Below, one piece after another: positions 1-12,568 of a DNA stretch of 64,000 bases. The stretch covers positions 50,646,880 through 50,710,879 of the forward strand of contig NC_061795.1 in NCBI RefSeq assembly GCF_021462225.1. The letters run 5' to 3'. This DNA is from Girardinichthys multiradiatus. Its lineage: Eukaryota; Chordata; Actinopteri; Cyprinodontiformes; Goodeidae. How positions within the stretch are numbered: the first letter of the stretch is position 1; every line of letters starts with the position of its first letter. Below the pieces are notes generated by a model, which searched no databases, was not told the DNA's origin, and saw only the letters and a list, made by a program, of their open reading frames with translations. Made by a program: the position numbers and the translations under genes.

Positions 1-480
1 GAGTGGAACTTGAAACCCAGAGGGGAAACCTCAGTGGGTGGCAGGCAGTGATCTCCACAGCACAGGTAAGAAGTGACTTCAGGCTGAATAATCCAAGGGC
101 AAGGCTGGCTCAATAATCCAAGGACAGAAACAGGGTCAACGATCGGAAACAAGAGACGTCAGGCAAGGGGCAGGCAGAGGCATAAACCAGTTGCAAGAAA
201 CAGGGTCGACAACCAAAATCCAAACAGTCCGACAGGGAGCAGGCAGAGAGGCAAAAATCCAAGAGGCAAGGCGAGGTCAAGAAACAATGATCAGACAGGA
301 AGGAACGCTGGATATCTACTCACACGATGGCTTTCAAAAATCTGGCACTGTCTGCTTGTCAGAGTCAGTATATATCAGGGAAGACACAGGTGCTTGGCAT
401 GCCACAGATTGCATTACACTGCAGCCGCCACCAGGTGCATCTAATCTGCTGATTGCAGCCAGGGAGACAGGGTAGAGCAG
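1..480 (-). repeat. CT-rich LTR-like segment (minus strand)
   Basis: Read on the minus strand this is CT-rich, with repeated short phrases such as variants of ccttgcc and ttggatt, and a TATA-like stretch at 369-374. It resembles the segments near 7.0-7.5, 21.1-21.5, 26.8-27.5 and 55.8-56.1 kb. For instance, an 'attattgaaagc'-type phrase follows the TATA-like site both here and at 7.1 kb. I infer an LTR or leader of a fish retrotransposon. No paired LTR or target duplication is visible and the left edge is cut by the window. A 94-codon plus-strand frame at 191-475 is not convincing. Confidence 0.35.
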
Positions 481-581
481 ACGTGCCAGAATCATGACAC
501 TAAGATATAAAACATATTTAAAGTTCTTTTGCGATTTTTTGGCGTGCGACATAATTCCATATGTGTTCATTCACAGTCAAT

Positions 582-1801
582 ATATACTCACTGGCCATTA
601 GGTACACCTTGCTAGTACCGGGTTGGACTCCCTTTTACCTTCAGAACTGCCTTAATCCTTGGTGGCATTGATTCAACAAGGTACTGGAAACATTCCTCAG
701 AGAGTTTGGTCCATATTGACATGATAGCATCACACAGATGCTCCAGATTTGTCGGCTGAACATCCATGATGTGAATCTCCTGTTCCACCACATCCCAAAG
801 GTGCTCTATTGGACTGAGATCTGGTGACTGGAGACCATTTGAGTCCAGTGAACTCATTGTCATGTTCAAGAAACCAGTCTGAGATGATTTGTACTTTATG
901 ACATGGCGCGTTGTCCTGCTGGAAGTAACCATCAGAAGATGGGTACACTGTGGTCATAAAGGGATGGACATGGTCAGCAACAATACTCAGGTAGGCTGTG
1001 GCGTTGACACAATGCTCAGTTGGTACCAAGGTGCCCAAAGTGTGCCAAGAAAATATCTTCCACACCATTACACCACCACCACCAGCCTGAACCGTTGATA
1101 CAAGGCAGGATGGATTCATGCTTTCATGTTGTTGACGCCAAATTCTGACGCTACGATCCGAATGTCGCAGTAGAAATCGAGACTCATCAGACCAGGCAAC
1201 GTTTTTCCAATCTTCTATTGTCCAATTTTGGTGAGTCTGTGTGAATTGTAGCCTCAGTTTCCTGTTCTTAGCTGACAGGATTGGCACCCGGTGTGGTCAT
1301 CTGGTGCTCTAGCCCATCTGCCTCAAGGTTCGACGTGTTGTACGATCAGAGATGCTCTACTGCATGCCTTGGTTATAACGAGGAGTTATTTGAGTTAGTG
1401 TTGCCGTTCTATCAGCTCGAACCAGTCTGGCCATTCTCCTCTGACCTCTGGCATCAACAAGGCATTTGTGCCCACAGAACTGCCGCTCACTGGATGTTTT
1501 CTCTTTTTCGGATCATTCTCTGTAAACCCTAGAGATGGTAGTGCGTGAAAAACCCAGTAGATCAGCAGTTTCTGAAATACTCAGACCAGCCCGTCTGGCA
1601 CCAACAACCATGTCACGTTCAAAGTAACTTAAACCACCTTTCTTCCCCATTCTGATGCTCGGTTTGAACTGCAGCAGATCGTCTTGACCATGTCTACATG
1701 CCTAAATGCATTGAGTTGCTGCCATGTGATTGGCTGATTAGCTATTTGTGTTAACAAGCAACTGAACAGGTGTACCTAATAAAGTGGCCGGTGAGTGTAT
1801 A
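582..1801 (-). mobile_element. Tc1/mariner-type DNA transposon, decayed but near full length
   Basis: The ends are inverted repeats. The right end at 1766-1801 reads on the minus strand as a TA-flanked actcaccggccactttattag followed by gtacacct. The left end at 582-608 carries the same sequence with a short deletion inside it (ctttatt region). A minus-strand transposase relic fills the interior. At about 1.22 kb the element has the usual Tc1 size. Relics of the same family occur at 40.0, 43.3 and 53.1 kb. Confidence 0.88.
612..1650 (-). pseudogene. Tc1-type transposase pseudogene
   Basis: This was a DDE transposase that would cut and paste the surrounding element in the nucleus. The start is at 1650 (MGKKGGLSYFERDMVVGARR), followed by a helix-turn-helix region and then the catalytic core. 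Visible core motifs are WSDESRF (first D), FQQDNAPCH (second D) and QSPDLSPIEHLW (E), and the C-terminus ends in KGSPTRY at 612. It is broken by in-frame stops near 1515, 1359, 1311 and 1299. A frameshift between the second D and the E (about 800-870) moves the last third into another frame. No function is expected. Confidence 0.87.
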
Positions 1802-1940
1802 TTTGAAGTTTCCACACAGTGATGGTTTAAGAAGCCATGTCATCTACTGGTGTTGGTCTGCTGGGTTCTATCAGGTCCAAAGTCAGAGCAGTCATTAACC
1901 AGGACATTTTAGAGCTCTTCATGCTTTCTTCTGCTGACAA

Positions 1941-2345
1941 GATTTAGATTTAGATTTTTGATTAAAATTTACAATACTTTATTGTCCCCAAGGGGCAATT
2001 CATTTACAGCAGAGTCCACAAGTCAATACACACACACAATCAACATTAAAACAACATTACAGGATAATATGAGAACTCCAAGCAGCGCAACTATCAGAAA
2101 TTATTTAAAAACCTAAATGCTTTGGGAATAAAAGACCTCAAGTTTCAGTTAGATCTGTGTAAACCTCCTTTTTGATGGTATGAGCTTGAACTCGGTGTGC
2201 AAAGAATGCCGAGAATCATAGAGAACTGGTGTTGCCTTCTTAGTCACTGTTGTTCTGAAGACCAGATTAAGGTTTCTCAAATCAGCACCAACAATCTTAG
2301 TACAGACCGTAACTACACCTAATAACCTCTTTTTGTTTGCCAAGC
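1941..2345 (-). mobile_element. LINE 3' end fragment (L2/CR1-like)
   Basis: The plus strand starts with a (gattta)n tail at 1941-1955 and then a 'ctttattgtccccaaggggc'-type 3' terminus, so the element lies on the minus strand. A reading frame at 2149-2343 encodes a LINE-type C-terminal tail. It contains VVTVCTKIVGADLRNL, followed by a basic, SGRR-like ending (FKLIPSKRRF). This matches the region after the reverse transcriptase in fish L2/CR1-type LINEs. The copy is 5' truncated, as is usual for these elements. Confidence 0.6.
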
Positions 2346-2409
2346 TGAGGTTACTAGGATTAACTGGAATGTATGTACTTGACCTGGATTCTGTGTGATT
2401 GGATTAAAT

Positions 2410-2475
2410 TGACTTTGCCAAGTGCCTTGAGATGGCATATATTGAGTTGTTGCAACAAAATAAACTGAATTCAAT
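2410..2475 (+). repeat. LINE/SINE 3' tail remnant
   Basis: A short stretch ('gccttgagatggcat' through 'aaataaactgaattcaata') resembles, in the opposite orientation, the AATTCAATTTTATTTATATAG-type tails found at 34.1, 35.8 and 38.6 kb. Only the tail remains. Confidence 0.35.
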
Positions 2476-3530
2476 ATTGAAATGACATGCTGTTCTGTAG
2501 GAGCTGCTGCTGCTGTTAGACGCTCTTGGTTTGGCTGCTCCTGGAGACAGCCTGATTACTGGAAGAAGAAGAAGAAAAAGCTGGAGAAAGTGGAGGAAGC
2601 TTTTCTTACTCAAACACAATCCCGTGTTCCTCCTATGTGCTCTATCGTATGTAGCATTTAGGCCTTGATGAGAAGTAGCTTTCTAGATCAGAGTGGAATA
2701 AATGTGGAGCTGCAGTTCTTTAGTCAAATGAGCTCCATGCATTAGTATAACATCGAAGTGAAGATCCAAAACAACTCAAAGTTTAACCCGGAACATCAAG
2801 ATGCCACGGATCAGGTTCTTCCTATTCCAGCAGCAGTTCTGTCCCATCATTGTAAGTTCAAAGTCTGGAACCTGCCAGCATTAATATGAGATAAACCTCT
2901 GAATGGAGAGCAATATTAATAATGTCTAAAGGAAGGGAAATTAAGAGGCACTCCCACCCCCCATCAGTGACTTATTTCACCACATGCTGACATCAAAAGC
3001 AATATGTGGGATGAGATATTCTAATTGCTTTGAAGCGCCTTGTCTGTGCAGGCACCAATAAAGCGCTTTGTGGCTTCCTTCAAATGGATCTTCCAATTTC
3101 TATTTCATGACAACCAAGCTCAGGGGTTTAAATGGCCACAAAGCATGGAAGAACCTCACAATGGTTGCTCCTTGATATGTGCATCAGCAAACACACAAGC
3201 AAACATCTGCAGTCCTACACACATTTAAACATAAAGCAAACCCTGGGTGGTAATTGTCCCCAACATCCCTGTAAAAATATATCAGGCACTCTGTCACCAT
3301 CTATACAGCAGGGGCTGTACTGTATGCTTTAGGGCAGGAAAAAACCCTTTTTAGGGGTTAGATTCTGCATTTATTCCAAGTCATGCAGCAGTGAACTAGG
3401 TGGTCCAACAGTCAGAATCAGATCCACTGATCCAAACACTGAGAATAAGAAAGTTGTTGATGAAAAGACTGTAAAGTGGAAGATGATTTGTTCCTGTGCA
3501 ACAGTTAACATAGACAGCAGCAGTATCATT
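2476..3530. other. No gene recognised
   Basis: Unique-looking sequence with no convincing exon, RNA gene or known repeat. Small frames at 3040-3332 have no recognisable motif. Confidence 0.4.
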
Positions 3531-3572
3531 GTGTGTGTGTGTGTGTGTGTGACAGAGAGAGCGAGAGAGAGA
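3531..3572 (+). repeat. (GT)n followed by (GA)n microsatellite
   Basis: About 10 GT units run directly into a GA-rich stretch (gacagagagagcgagagaga). Confidence 0.9.
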
Positions 3573-3999
3573 CTTGCCTCATTTTAAACTAAATATAAAC
3601 TGAGGCCTCACCCCAGCTAATGATTATGGTGATCGTTCTGCACCAGGTTCTGTTGTTTCTTTGAGCCTTCTGCAGGCAGGACAACTTACCAAGTATGAGG
3701 TGGAAGGTACAACAGCATTCTGTGTCTAACCTCACTCTGTGACCATCACCGTATTTGTAATAACAGCATAAATAACTTTAGTTTTATCAGATTGTGCTTA
3801 AACACAACCTGGATTTTATCAAAGACAAACACCAATCTTCAGGTTCTTTAAGAGGCAACATTTGAAGTCAATGAAGTTAATGGGACAGGCACGTTTGAAT
3901 GTAAATATAGTGCACCTTCACAACCTTCAAACTGCTCTAATATGGCTTTCTGAATATTAAAAGAAACAAAATGTTAACTATACTGAATCCCAATAAATT
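3573..3999. other. No gene recognised
   Basis: AT-rich sequence without a supported feature. Confidence 0.4.
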
Positions 4000-4404
4000 T
4001 CACAGCTGCTCATGAAACATTTCCATGAAAATAAAAATTTAACCAGGAACTTTGAAGAGGTTTTGAAGCTGGAGGACGCTGTGATAAATCGTGTGAGTTA
4101 ATACACCCAACAACCAAACCGAATTTATCCTCTTGCAGCATGGCGGATATGCGAAATTGATCAGCCGGACGTCCATAACCGTATTTAGCTGTTCCACAGC
4201 AAATATTGTGACGTAACAGTTGTAAAAACCGATGATAGAGAAAATTGAACAGCCAGAAAAATACAACCCAAACCGAATATAAAGATATCAGGAGCACATG
4301 GACAGACTAAATTCAGCTTTTCTGCTCTCCTACAGACTCCAAGTACACAATAAAAAGTATATAAAGGCTAAAAAAGTGGATTTTGCATGATATGTCCCCT
4401 TTAA
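4000..4404. mobile_element. Possible TTAA-type non-autonomous DNA element (partial)
   Basis: The right edge (4370-4404) reads on the minus strand as TTAAAGGGGACATATCATGC and continues with AAAATCCACTTTT. This is a terminus seen in many fish MITEs with a TTAA target (Kolobok/piggyBac-like, from general knowledge). I do not see the matching left end, so the left boundary is a guess. No transposase is present. Confidence 0.3.
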
Positions 4405-4960
4405 TATCATAGGAGTGTTGTGGAATTTTCTTAACAAGTGGAGAGAAGTTGACTCACAAGAAGAGAAAATCCGGACTTTGTCTTTATACGTTTTATTCAA
4501 AGGCATTCAGCGTTTGAAGACCCTGTCACTGAGGTTAGTCAGTGAAGTAGAGCCCCGATCAACATTTACACACAGTATTTATACCAAACATGACAGTGTT
4601 ATCTCAACTTCAAAGAGTCTGTGTTTTATGACCCCAGACCCTCCTTGGGTTCAGAGGTGACAAGGTTATCTAGAAACAGACCTAACTGCTCTTCCTGAGG
4701 CATCACCCTAAATGATGGGTCTTAACCACTAAACTTCTGATAATGGCTTTTACAGCTTCCTCCTCTAATACAGATGTTCTGAGGAGTGAAGTAACCTAAA
4801 GGTCATACACTTTGGAACACTTACTGCAAGAATTTCCATTACAGGAGATAACGTTAAATTAAGAGAAATCCTTTTGAACAAATTCTGAATGATTTATGTA
4901 AAGCATTATTTTACAGTTGTTTGATTATGAAAGCCATGCCTCTCCTTCGCTCATTTAAAA
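4405..4960. other. No gene recognised
   Basis: No supported coding or repeat feature. A short frame at 4415-4660 has no recognisable motif. Confidence 0.4.
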
Positions 4961-5400
4961 ACAATCAGAATCAAAATCTTTTTTGTCACCATACAAAAAT
5001 AACATTCCAAATGGCAACAAATAAAAATATTATATAAAAAAACAATAGAAGAATAAAAAGAATGAAACATGCACATTGTTTCCATGTGTGTGAAGTCTGA
5101 CCAGTGTAATTAGGCATAAATGTTGAATAAGGGGGAGAATTGCTTTTGCTGAGGCCAGAGATGTGGGGTGGAAGCTGTTGGTCACCCTGCTGCTGATAGA
5201 TCTTATTGTCCTGAACTGTGATCCTGATGGAAGCAGATTAGTGAGTTTCCTGTATGTGTAATGAGGATGTTGCCAGCCTTCGTTCTCAGCCTGCGGGTTG
5301 TACACTGCATCCAGGTAAGGAAGCTCCAGCCCAATGATGCCCTGCGTTGCCTTTATCACTCTGAGCAGGTCCTTGTGTTCAGCAGGTTAATGCTTTGGTT
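4961..5400 (-). mobile_element. LINE 3' end fragment (L2/CR1-like)
   Basis: The plus strand begins with an 'aatcagaatcaaaatc' tail and a 'ttgtcaccatacaaaaataac' terminus. The minus-strand frame at 5030-5359 encodes a typical LINE C-terminus: VIKATQGIIGLELPYLD, then LLPSG, then FRTIRSISSRVTNSF. The same features end the intact LINE at 9.7 kb ([20 protein letters not shown]), so the two are relatives from one broad clade with different tails. The rest of the element is missing (5' truncation). Confidence 0.65.
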
Positions 5401-6959
5401 TTTACTAAGGTAGCTCTGACACATGGACCCGGTAAACCGGCCAAACACCAGAACCTCCTTCTAGGTCAGCTTTCCCAAAAGGACACATGTATGTGGGTCA
5501 GTGGCCAAGAATATATTGGATATTAGTCTCTGAATAATGTAGCAGTAGTAATTGCAACTAAACAATAAAACATGACATCATACAGTGACAACATAAACGT
5601 TATCAGGTGTGAAGTAAACAGAGGAATTAAAGGTTAACCGAGATGACCTAGTTTTCACCTGCTCATCTTCAGCATGGAAAACGTTGTTCTAAGTGAGCCA
5701 GAAGTTGGCTTATTCAGGATTGCCAAGATAAGCACACAGTGGGCCATTTATCACAACAGATAAAGGCTGACAGTCGAGATGCAGAGATTTCTAAGCATTA
5801 TTAAAACTTTAACATAATCTGTGGAAAAGCCAGAGGTGTGAAAACAAAACAGCACTATTAGATTTCCATTTATATTTCTGTTTATAGCCTAACCAGGGCT
5901 CGGTCAGCTTAAAATCCAATGTGCTCTTGCCCCAAGGTATTTATTGAGCTCACCAGAAAACTGTTAATATTGTTAATTTCTTCCCCACTGCTCCATTTAG
6001 CTTGAGAAGTGCAATTAATATGAGGGCAGAACTGGAAAAAGCCCAATTATTGCTTTACCTTCTCGAAGAAATATAACAGCACCAACACTGAATGCACTAA
6101 ATGTGGGTCAGGTCTGATTTTCAGCTCTGACGTCTCACCTTGCAGTAAAGTTTCCCGGTGAGTGCTGCAATAACAGGAGCTGTCAGCAGATTCGCACCAG
6201 GAAGAAAGTTTCCTACCAACACTTTCATGAAAAAAAGATTAAGTGAAGCACACAGAAATCCCCATCATCACTTCTGACCCTCTGGATACAATTAAGAGCC
6301 CAGTCGCTAATACAAAGCCACGTATTCACTGACCTATGGTAAGTGGTTCTTATTCATCAGTCAAAAACTGTCTGCAACACATCTAATACACACAAACAAG
6401 CACAACAGAGCCCTATTTACTGAAACGCTAATGTAACAGAGTATCATCGTCTCCTACTATCATGCAAGAAAAGGCACTTTCATAGAAATACTCCCAATGT
6501 GTGAGTGGCAACTTCACACACTTGATAGAAATAAAGAGGAATTATCACAATCATGCCTCAGTCCTCCCGAGCGCAGCCTTGTGTGAGCGATTATGCGCTG
6601 GTGAGGAGGAAAGGAGAGTCTTTAACTTGTTGGGAGGTTTGTGAGTTTGTAAAATAGAAGAGAGAGAATACCTTTAATGTGCTACAGCGGATGCTAGAGT
6701 GGATGATGGGTGATGAGGTGAGAAGTTAGGAAAAGCGATAGGAGCGGTGGGTGAAATATCTGGCTTTAGATTTTGTTCATGGCTTTCAGGAGCAAATTAG
6801 CTTTTCTTGCTTTTTTTCTGTATATAGCTCTTTGCCTGACTGTAACTCATTTTATCTGTGTGCTTGTTTATCTGCTTATCTGGCCACCAAACTGAAATCA
6901 GTAGAGCAAACTGAGATGAAAGTGTGATGAGCTGGAAGGACATGGATCATGCTGTACTG
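5401..6959. other. No gene recognised
   Basis: About 1.5 kb of unique-looking sequence, no exon-like or repeat feature that I can support. Confidence 0.4.
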
Positions 6960-7515
6960 CTGTGTCCTTCATACATGCCTTCTGAGGGCATTTTATGATC
7001 AGGTTGTGGTCATGTTTGATGTCTGTCTGCTCCCTGTACTCCGTCTGCAATCAGTGGGATTTTACTGACCAGCGAGGCGCTCTATTTAAACGCTTCTTAG
7101 CTTTCAGTTCTCTACCAGATTATTGAAAGCTTCTGCCAGTAGGTGTCTGGTGTTTTTTCCCTGCTCATGATTGATCTCCTTGATTTGATGACGTTTTTGC
7201 ACCCTGGATTCTCCTTCCTTGCCTTGCCCTTGTCTGACTTCCACCAAGCTTCTAATTTCTGGACATTGACCTTGTTTCAGTGCCCTGACCTCAGAGCTTT
7301 GCCAAGCCCTGGGATGAGTAATCTGATCTCTGCCTCCTTGAATATGACCCCTGCCTGTCTCGCATTTTATCCTCTGGATTTTGGATTCGTGTCTGACAGA
7401 TTATCAGTCACCTGTGTGCCGATTCCAGTCTGCCCCAGACTTTGTTTCCACACAACATGTTGTGATGTCATCAGCCTCATCTGCCATTCTCTGCTTCCTC
7501 TCTGCTAAATCAAGA
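6960..7515 (+). repeat. CT-rich LTR-like segment (plus strand)
   Basis: The plus strand carries a TATA-like ctatttaaac at 7081-7090, then 'ccagattattgaaagcttctgcc'-type sequence and a CT-rich run of ccttgcc phrases. The minus strand at 1-480 has the same order of features. I infer a retrotransposon LTR or leader. The 121-codon frame at 7143-7508 is low-complexity and has no known motif. Confidence 0.35.
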
Positions 7516-8258
7516 GGAGCCCCACAGCATGCTGACTGAAGAGGGACTGCTTGGAGATGGAGAATGTTCAAAAGGACCAAAGCATCTGGCTCGAGTTCCT
7601 CGCTCTGATCCTGAGAAGGTTAGTAGCTTTCTTTCTGAGTCTTATCAAATTTTCTGACTCTAACCTGCCACTAATCTGCCATCTCTCATTGTAGAGTTTC
7701 CAGTCTGTTCCTGCCGAGTGTCCCTGACTCCCATCGGTTTTATTATTAAAATAAATTTTTTTTAATTGTCCTGTGGTTGGCTGAGGTTCTGGGTCCTCTG
7801 TCTGGTTCATTACTGTTGGTTTGTCTTTTCACTCCCATATAAGTCATTAATCTACTCTCTAAGGACAGAGACCATTTCCCCAGTTCTTGCCAGATTTTTC
7901 TATTAAAACACACAATGTCCATCGGTGTTTTGCATAATTAGAGCACTTATATTAAATGCAGGCAGATTCTAATGGAGCACGAAGGGAACGTATTTACTTT
8001 AATTACAGCTCTCAGTAGCTTCACACCTCATCTTTCCTCTCCTCCCCTGGAGAGTGAAGCAGCAGTGTTAAGGGAAAAAAGATTGAAGAAGACTGTTTCC
8101 TTCAAAGGTCACACCCTCGTTCAGTGGAGTTTAGATAGCGTTTGACCTTCCAGACCCGTTGCACTGCAGTACAGCTCAAGCAGAGTCACACAAATAAATA
8201 AAAAAACACTTCATTCCCTCCCATTACGAGTTAAGACAGAGTGAAAAGTTGTGAACAT

Positions 8259-8262
<4 letters not shown>
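7516..8262. other. No gene recognised
   Basis: No supported feature. The T-rich stretch near 7745-7770 is simple sequence. Confidence 0.4.

Positions 8263-8328
<66 letters not shown>
8263..8328 (+). repeat. (GT)33 microsatellite
   Basis: An uninterrupted GT run of 33 units. Long frames of alternating Cys/Val or His/Thr here are artefacts of the repeat. Confidence 0.97.
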
Positions 8329-8331
<3 letters not shown>

Positions 8332-9330
8332 TGTTTTCTGGGGATATGCAGAATTTTCTGTCAATAACAGCAGAGTCAAAAAAAAGAATATCATCCAAAG
8401 AGCACTCTAACACCACACTGGGTGTGTGAATTCACACAGGAAGCAGAACAGAGAAGTAGAATGTGAGGGCGGCTCAGACCTCAAAGCCAGAAAGACTATT
8501 TTCCAACTGACTGTTGGAGTCATGGTGACACAACAGAATATTTAAGCTGCAGGCTATTGGGCTTCTTCTACTTGAACCATTTCATGCGTTTTTCTCTCTG
8601 TTGTCTGTTAAAAACTTGTCAGCATTGTTTCAAAGCTCAAACCTTTGATTAGAGCAGCTTGACCATTTTAGATGAAACACCGTGCAACGCTCAGACAGGA
8701 GATATGAGAAGAGGAAGGGTGAGGAGAAGGAAAGAAAAGCAAGAAACAATCTTTCATTGATGAATAGCATCCCTCATTAGTGTCATCATTAGACTTTGTA
8801 GCTTGTCAAAGTATCTCTCTTTAACTAGACTCAATCATAAAAAGGACGGTGCTGAATCGGAGCTTGATGGCAGTGATGGCAAGTCTGAAAGGACACTCAC
8901 ACAGAAACTTTCCTTAAAGAAATAAAATCAGGAGGTGAGCCTGATGTCTGCTTTAGAAAGGATAATTGATTGTAACCAGAGATGGACATGACAGGCTCCA
9001 TCTGTAAGGCTCATAAAGAAGAGAGCACAAGGAAAGGGCATGCATATTGAGCATTCCCTCGTTATCCTCTGCAGAGGACATAGACATGGAAGCTCTTAAT
9101 GAGTGACAAATATATCTGGTGATATGTATCATTAGAGATTACACAATAAAGACATTAAAAGAGCTATGTGTCTAAATTTGTGTGTGATTGTTTGCCCCAT
9201 CTCCTACCTGTTTAACCCTCAGTAACAGATGTCCTGACATAAATGGAATAAAATCTTCTTAAATAGATCGAAGTCAGAAAACCAGCTTCAGATCTGAGAA
9301 GAAAGTCTACAAAGTAAAAATGAGAATTGT
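8329..9330. other. No gene recognised
   Basis: No supported feature over about 1 kb. Confidence 0.4.
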
Positions 9331-9367
9331 ATCAGAATCAGAATCAGAATCAGAATCAGAATCAGAA
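9331..9367 (+). repeat. LINE 3' hexamer tail (atcaga)n
   Basis: Tandem hexamers mark the 3' terminus of the minus-strand LINE. Tails of this kind replace a poly(A) in L2/CR1-type elements. Confidence 0.85.
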
Positions 9368-9670
9368 AAGCTTTATTGCCAAGTACGTTTTTGGACATAC
9401 AAGGAATTTGTTTTGGCGTAGTCGGTGCAATACAATACAAATTAAACAGTATAAACATATCTACAATATAATATAAATATATGTGCACAGTTTTAAGTGA
9501 GTGAGAGTAAATATAGAGCAGTATAAGATGCAAGAGCAATACAACAGTGCAGGTGATCATTGTGCAAGTAAAGCAGGAGTCCAAGCTGAGCGTTAATGTA
9601 ACGCATAGAGTTACAGGTTACAGGTGTCCTGTCAGCAAAAAAAGGGGGGGTGTGGGGGAAAGGGAGAGTG

Positions 9671-12568
9671 TCAAGGTGGTTTCCGGGCTTTGTTAACCAG
9701 GCTGGTGGCAGATGGGAAAAAACTGTTCTTGTGGCGTGAGGTTTTGGTCCGGATGGACCGCAGCCTCCTGCCAGAGGGGAGAGTCTCAAAGAGTCTGTGA
9801 CCAGGGTGGGAGGGATCAGCCAGAATCTTCCCTGCCCGCTTCAGGGTCCTGGAGGTGTACAGTTCCTGGAGCGACAGTAGACTGCAGCCAATCACCTTCT
9901 CAGCAGACCGAATGACACGCTGCAGCCTGCCCTTATCCTTGGCTGTAGCAGCGGCGTACCAGATGGTGATGGAGGAGGTGAGGATGGACTCAATGATGGC
10001 TGTGTAGAAGTGCACCATCATAGTCTTTGGCAGGTTGAATTTCTTCAGCTGCCGCAAGAAGAACATCCTCTGCTGGGCTTTCTTGATGAGGGAGCTGATG
10101 TTTGGCTCCCACTTGAGATCCTGGGAGATGATGGTTCCCAGGAAGCGGAAAGATTCCACAGTGTCAATTGTGGAGTCACAGAGGGTGATGGGGGCAGGTG
10201 GGGCTGGGTTCTGCCTGAAGTTCACAACCATCTCCACTGTCTTTAGAGCGTTGAGCTCAAGGTTGTTCTGGCTGCACCAGTCCAACAGATGGTCCACCTC
10301 CCATCTGTACGCAGACTCGTCACCATCAGAGATGAGTCCGATCAGGGTGGTGTCATCCGCAAACTTCAGAAGCTTGACAGACTGGTGACTGGAGGTGCAG
10401 CTGTTGGTGTACAGGGAGAAGAGCAGAGGAGAGAGAACACAGCCTTGGGGGGAACCGGTGCTGATGGTCAGGGAGTCAGAGACGTGCTTCCCCAGCCTCA
10501 CGCGCTGCTTCCTGTCAGACAGGAAGTCAGTGATCCACCTGCAGGTGGAGTCGGGCACACTCAGCTGGGAGAGCTTCTCCTGTAGCAGAACTGGGACGAT
10601 GGTGTTGAAGGCAGAGCTGAAATCCACAAACAGGATCCTGGCGTAGGTTCCTGTGGAGTCCAGGTGCCGGAGGATGAAGTGAAGGGCTAGGTTGACTGCA
10701 TCATCTACAGACCTGTTGGCTCTGTAGGCAAACTGCAGGGGGTCAAGGAGGGGGTCGGTGATGTCTTTTAGGTGTGAGAGCACAAGGCGCTCAAAGGACT
10801 TCATCACCACAGAGGTCAGGGCGACGGGTCTGAAGTCATTAAGCCCTGTGGTCCTTGGCTTCTTGGGAACAGGGACGATGGTGGAGGACTTGAAGCAGGC
10901 TGGCACATGACATGTCTCCAGTGAGGTGTTAAAAATGTCTGTGAAGACTGGAGACAGCTGATCAGCGCAGTGCTTCAGGCTGGCTGGTGAGACAGAATCC
11001 GGACCAGCAGCTTTCCGGGGGTTCTGTCTCCTGAAGAGTTTGTTGACGTCCCTCTCCTGGATGGAAAGAGCCGTCCTCGGCGTGGGTAGGGGGCTGGTGG
11101 GGGGGTACTTCAGGGTGGGGGTTGGAGGTGCCAAGGCCCCTCTTGAGGTTGGAGAGATGGGGGTGGTGGATTGTGGCTGCAGCTGTTGGGGGGCGTCGTG
11201 GGAGATGGTTGCAGGACTGTCCCTTTGTCTTTCAAAGCGGCAGTAGAACTCGTTCAGGTCGTTGGCGAGGCGTCGGTCGTTGATGGAGTGGGGGGCTTTC
11301 GGCTTGTAGTTGGTGATTTGCTTGAGCCCTTTCCAGACAGACGCAGAGTCGTTGGCTGAGAACTGGTTTTGGAGCTTCTCAGAGTACAGTCGTTTGGCCT
11401 CTTTCACTGCCTTGCCAAACTTGTACTTTGCCTCTCTGTATATGTCTTTGTCCCCACTCCTGAAGGCCTCTTCCTTATCCAGTCTTAACCTTCTGAGTTT
11501 AGCTGTGAACCAGGGTTTGTCGTTGTTGTAACTCACCCTGGTGCATGATGGTACACAGCTGTCCTCACAGAAGCTGATGTAGGAAGTCACAGCCTCTGTG
11601 TACTCGTCCAGACTGTTGGTAGTAGTCCTGAACACATCCCAGTCTGTACAGCCTAAACACGCCTGGAGATTCTCCACAGCCTCACTGCTCCACTTCCTTG
11701 TCGTCCTCACAACAGGTTTGCAGAGCCTTAGTTTCTGCCTGTATGCAGGAATCAGGTGGACCATGATGTGGTCGGATTGGCCCAGTGCAGCACGTGGGAC
11801 GGCGTGATAAGCGTCTCTGATGGTGGTGTAACAGTGATCCAGAATGTTGTCCTCTCTGGTCGGACATTTTATAAACTGTCTGTATTTGGGAAGTTCGTGG
11901 GTGAGATTACCTTTGTTAAAGTCGCCAACGACGATAACTAAGGAGTCCGGGTTGGTCCGCTCCACACTCAGTATCTGGTCAGCGAGCATGCGCTGTGCGA
12001 CCTGCACGTTAGCTTGCGGCGGGATGTAAACACCAACCAGGATGAACGAAGCGAACTCACGGGGGGAATAGAAAGGCTTACAGTTTATGATGAAGGATTC
12101 CAGGTCTGGAGAACAGTGCTGCTGAATCACTGTCACGTCGTTGCACCAACCACTGTTGAGGTAGAAACAGATTCCTCCACCTTTCGCTTTGCCGGAGAGT
12201 TCCGTGTCTCTGTCCGCTCTGTAGAGCTGGAATCCTGCCAGCTGCAGCGCAGAGTCCGGTATTAATCCACACAGCCACGTCTCCATGAAGCACAAAACTG
12301 CCGATGAATAAAAGTCCCTGTTTTTCCCCAACAACAGTTGTAGTTCCTCCATTTTGTTGGGAAGTGAGCGCACGTTAGAGAGAAATATTCCAGGTAACGG
12401 TGTTCGCTTGCGAAGACGTACCAGCACCCCAGCCCGTTTCCCTCTCTTCCGGCGTTTCACCGCGTGAACAAAGGTGAGCGCACCTTTGACCAGAATGTCT
12501 AAAAATTCCAGAGCAGTAGGCAGAAAAGTTGGAAATAACTCCTCTGGTGTAGTAGCCCTGATGTTCAT
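9671..12568 (-). CDS. LINE ORF2: apurinic-like endonuclease and reverse transcriptase
   Basis: A 965-residue open frame whose product would nick target DNA and copy the element RNA there (target-primed reverse transcription). The endonuclease spans about residues 55-275, with [10 protein letters not shown], the METWL glutamate near 97, VVGDFN at 213-218 and GQSDH at 263-267. The reverse transcriptase spans about 560-840, with motif A FVDFSSAF (Asp 649), motif [13 protein letters not shown] at 705-716 and motif C FADD at 736-739. The C-terminus has [11 protein letters not shown]. There are no internal stops, so the copy is young. The ATG at 12568 is probably internal. Homology with the 62.5-kb copy (REELMNIR versus REELLNIR) shows the frame once continued upstream to 12683, and it is now offset by the T17 run. 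Neighbours do not suggest host use. Confidence 0.9.
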   Translation of the reverse strand: MNIRATTPEELFPTFLPTALEFLDILVKGALTFVHAVKRRKRGKRAGVLVRLRKRTPLPGIFLSNVRSLPNKMEELQLLLGKNRDFYSSAVLCFMETWLCGLIPDSALQLAGFQLYRADRDTELSGKAKGGGICFYLNSGWCNDVTVIQQHCSPDLESFIINCKPFYSPREFASFILVGVYIPPQANVQVAQRMLADQILSVERTNPDSLVIVVGDFNKGNLTHELPKYRQFIKCPTREDNILDHCYTTIRDAYHAVPRAALGQSDHIMVHLIPAYRQKLRLCKPVVRTTRKWSSEAVENLQACLGCTDWDVFRTTTNSLDEYTEAVTSYISFCEDSCVPSCTRVSYNNDKPWFTAKLRRLRLDKEEAFRSGDKDIYREAKYKFGKAVKEAKRLYSEKLQNQFSANDSASVWKGLKQITNYKPKAPHSINDRRLANDLNEFYCRFERQRDSPATISHDAPQQLQPQSTTPISPTSRGALAPPTPTLKYPPTSPLPTPRTALSIQERDVNKLFRRQNPRKAAGPDSVSPASLKHCADQLSPVFTDIFNTSLETCHVPACFKSSTIVPVPKKPRTTGLNDFRPVALTSVVMKSFERLVLSHLKDITDPLLDPLQFAYRANRSVDDAVNLALHFILRHLDSTGTYARILFVDFSSAFNTIVPVLLQEKLSQLSVPDSTCRWITDFLSDRKQRVRLGKHVSDSLTISTGSPQGCVLSPLLFSLYTNSCTSSHQSVKLLKFADDTTLIGLISDGDESAYRWEVDHLLDWCSQNNLELNALKTVEMVVNFRQNPAPPAPITLCDSTIDTVESFRFLGTIISQDLKWEPNISSLIKKAQQRMFFLRQLKKFNLPKTMMVHFYTAIIESILTSSITIWYAAATAKDKGRLQRVIRSAEKVIGCSLLSLQELYTSRTLKRAGKILADPSHPGHRLFETLPSGRRLRSIRTKTSRHKNSFFPSATSLVNKARKPP

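Noticed and set aside
8231..8429. Reading frames of His/Thr or Cys/Val repeats
   Set aside because: They are translations of a (GT)n microsatellite.
9712..12293. Many plus-strand and other-frame open frames under the LINE
   Set aside because: They are shadows of the 965-residue minus-strand frame with no domains of their own.
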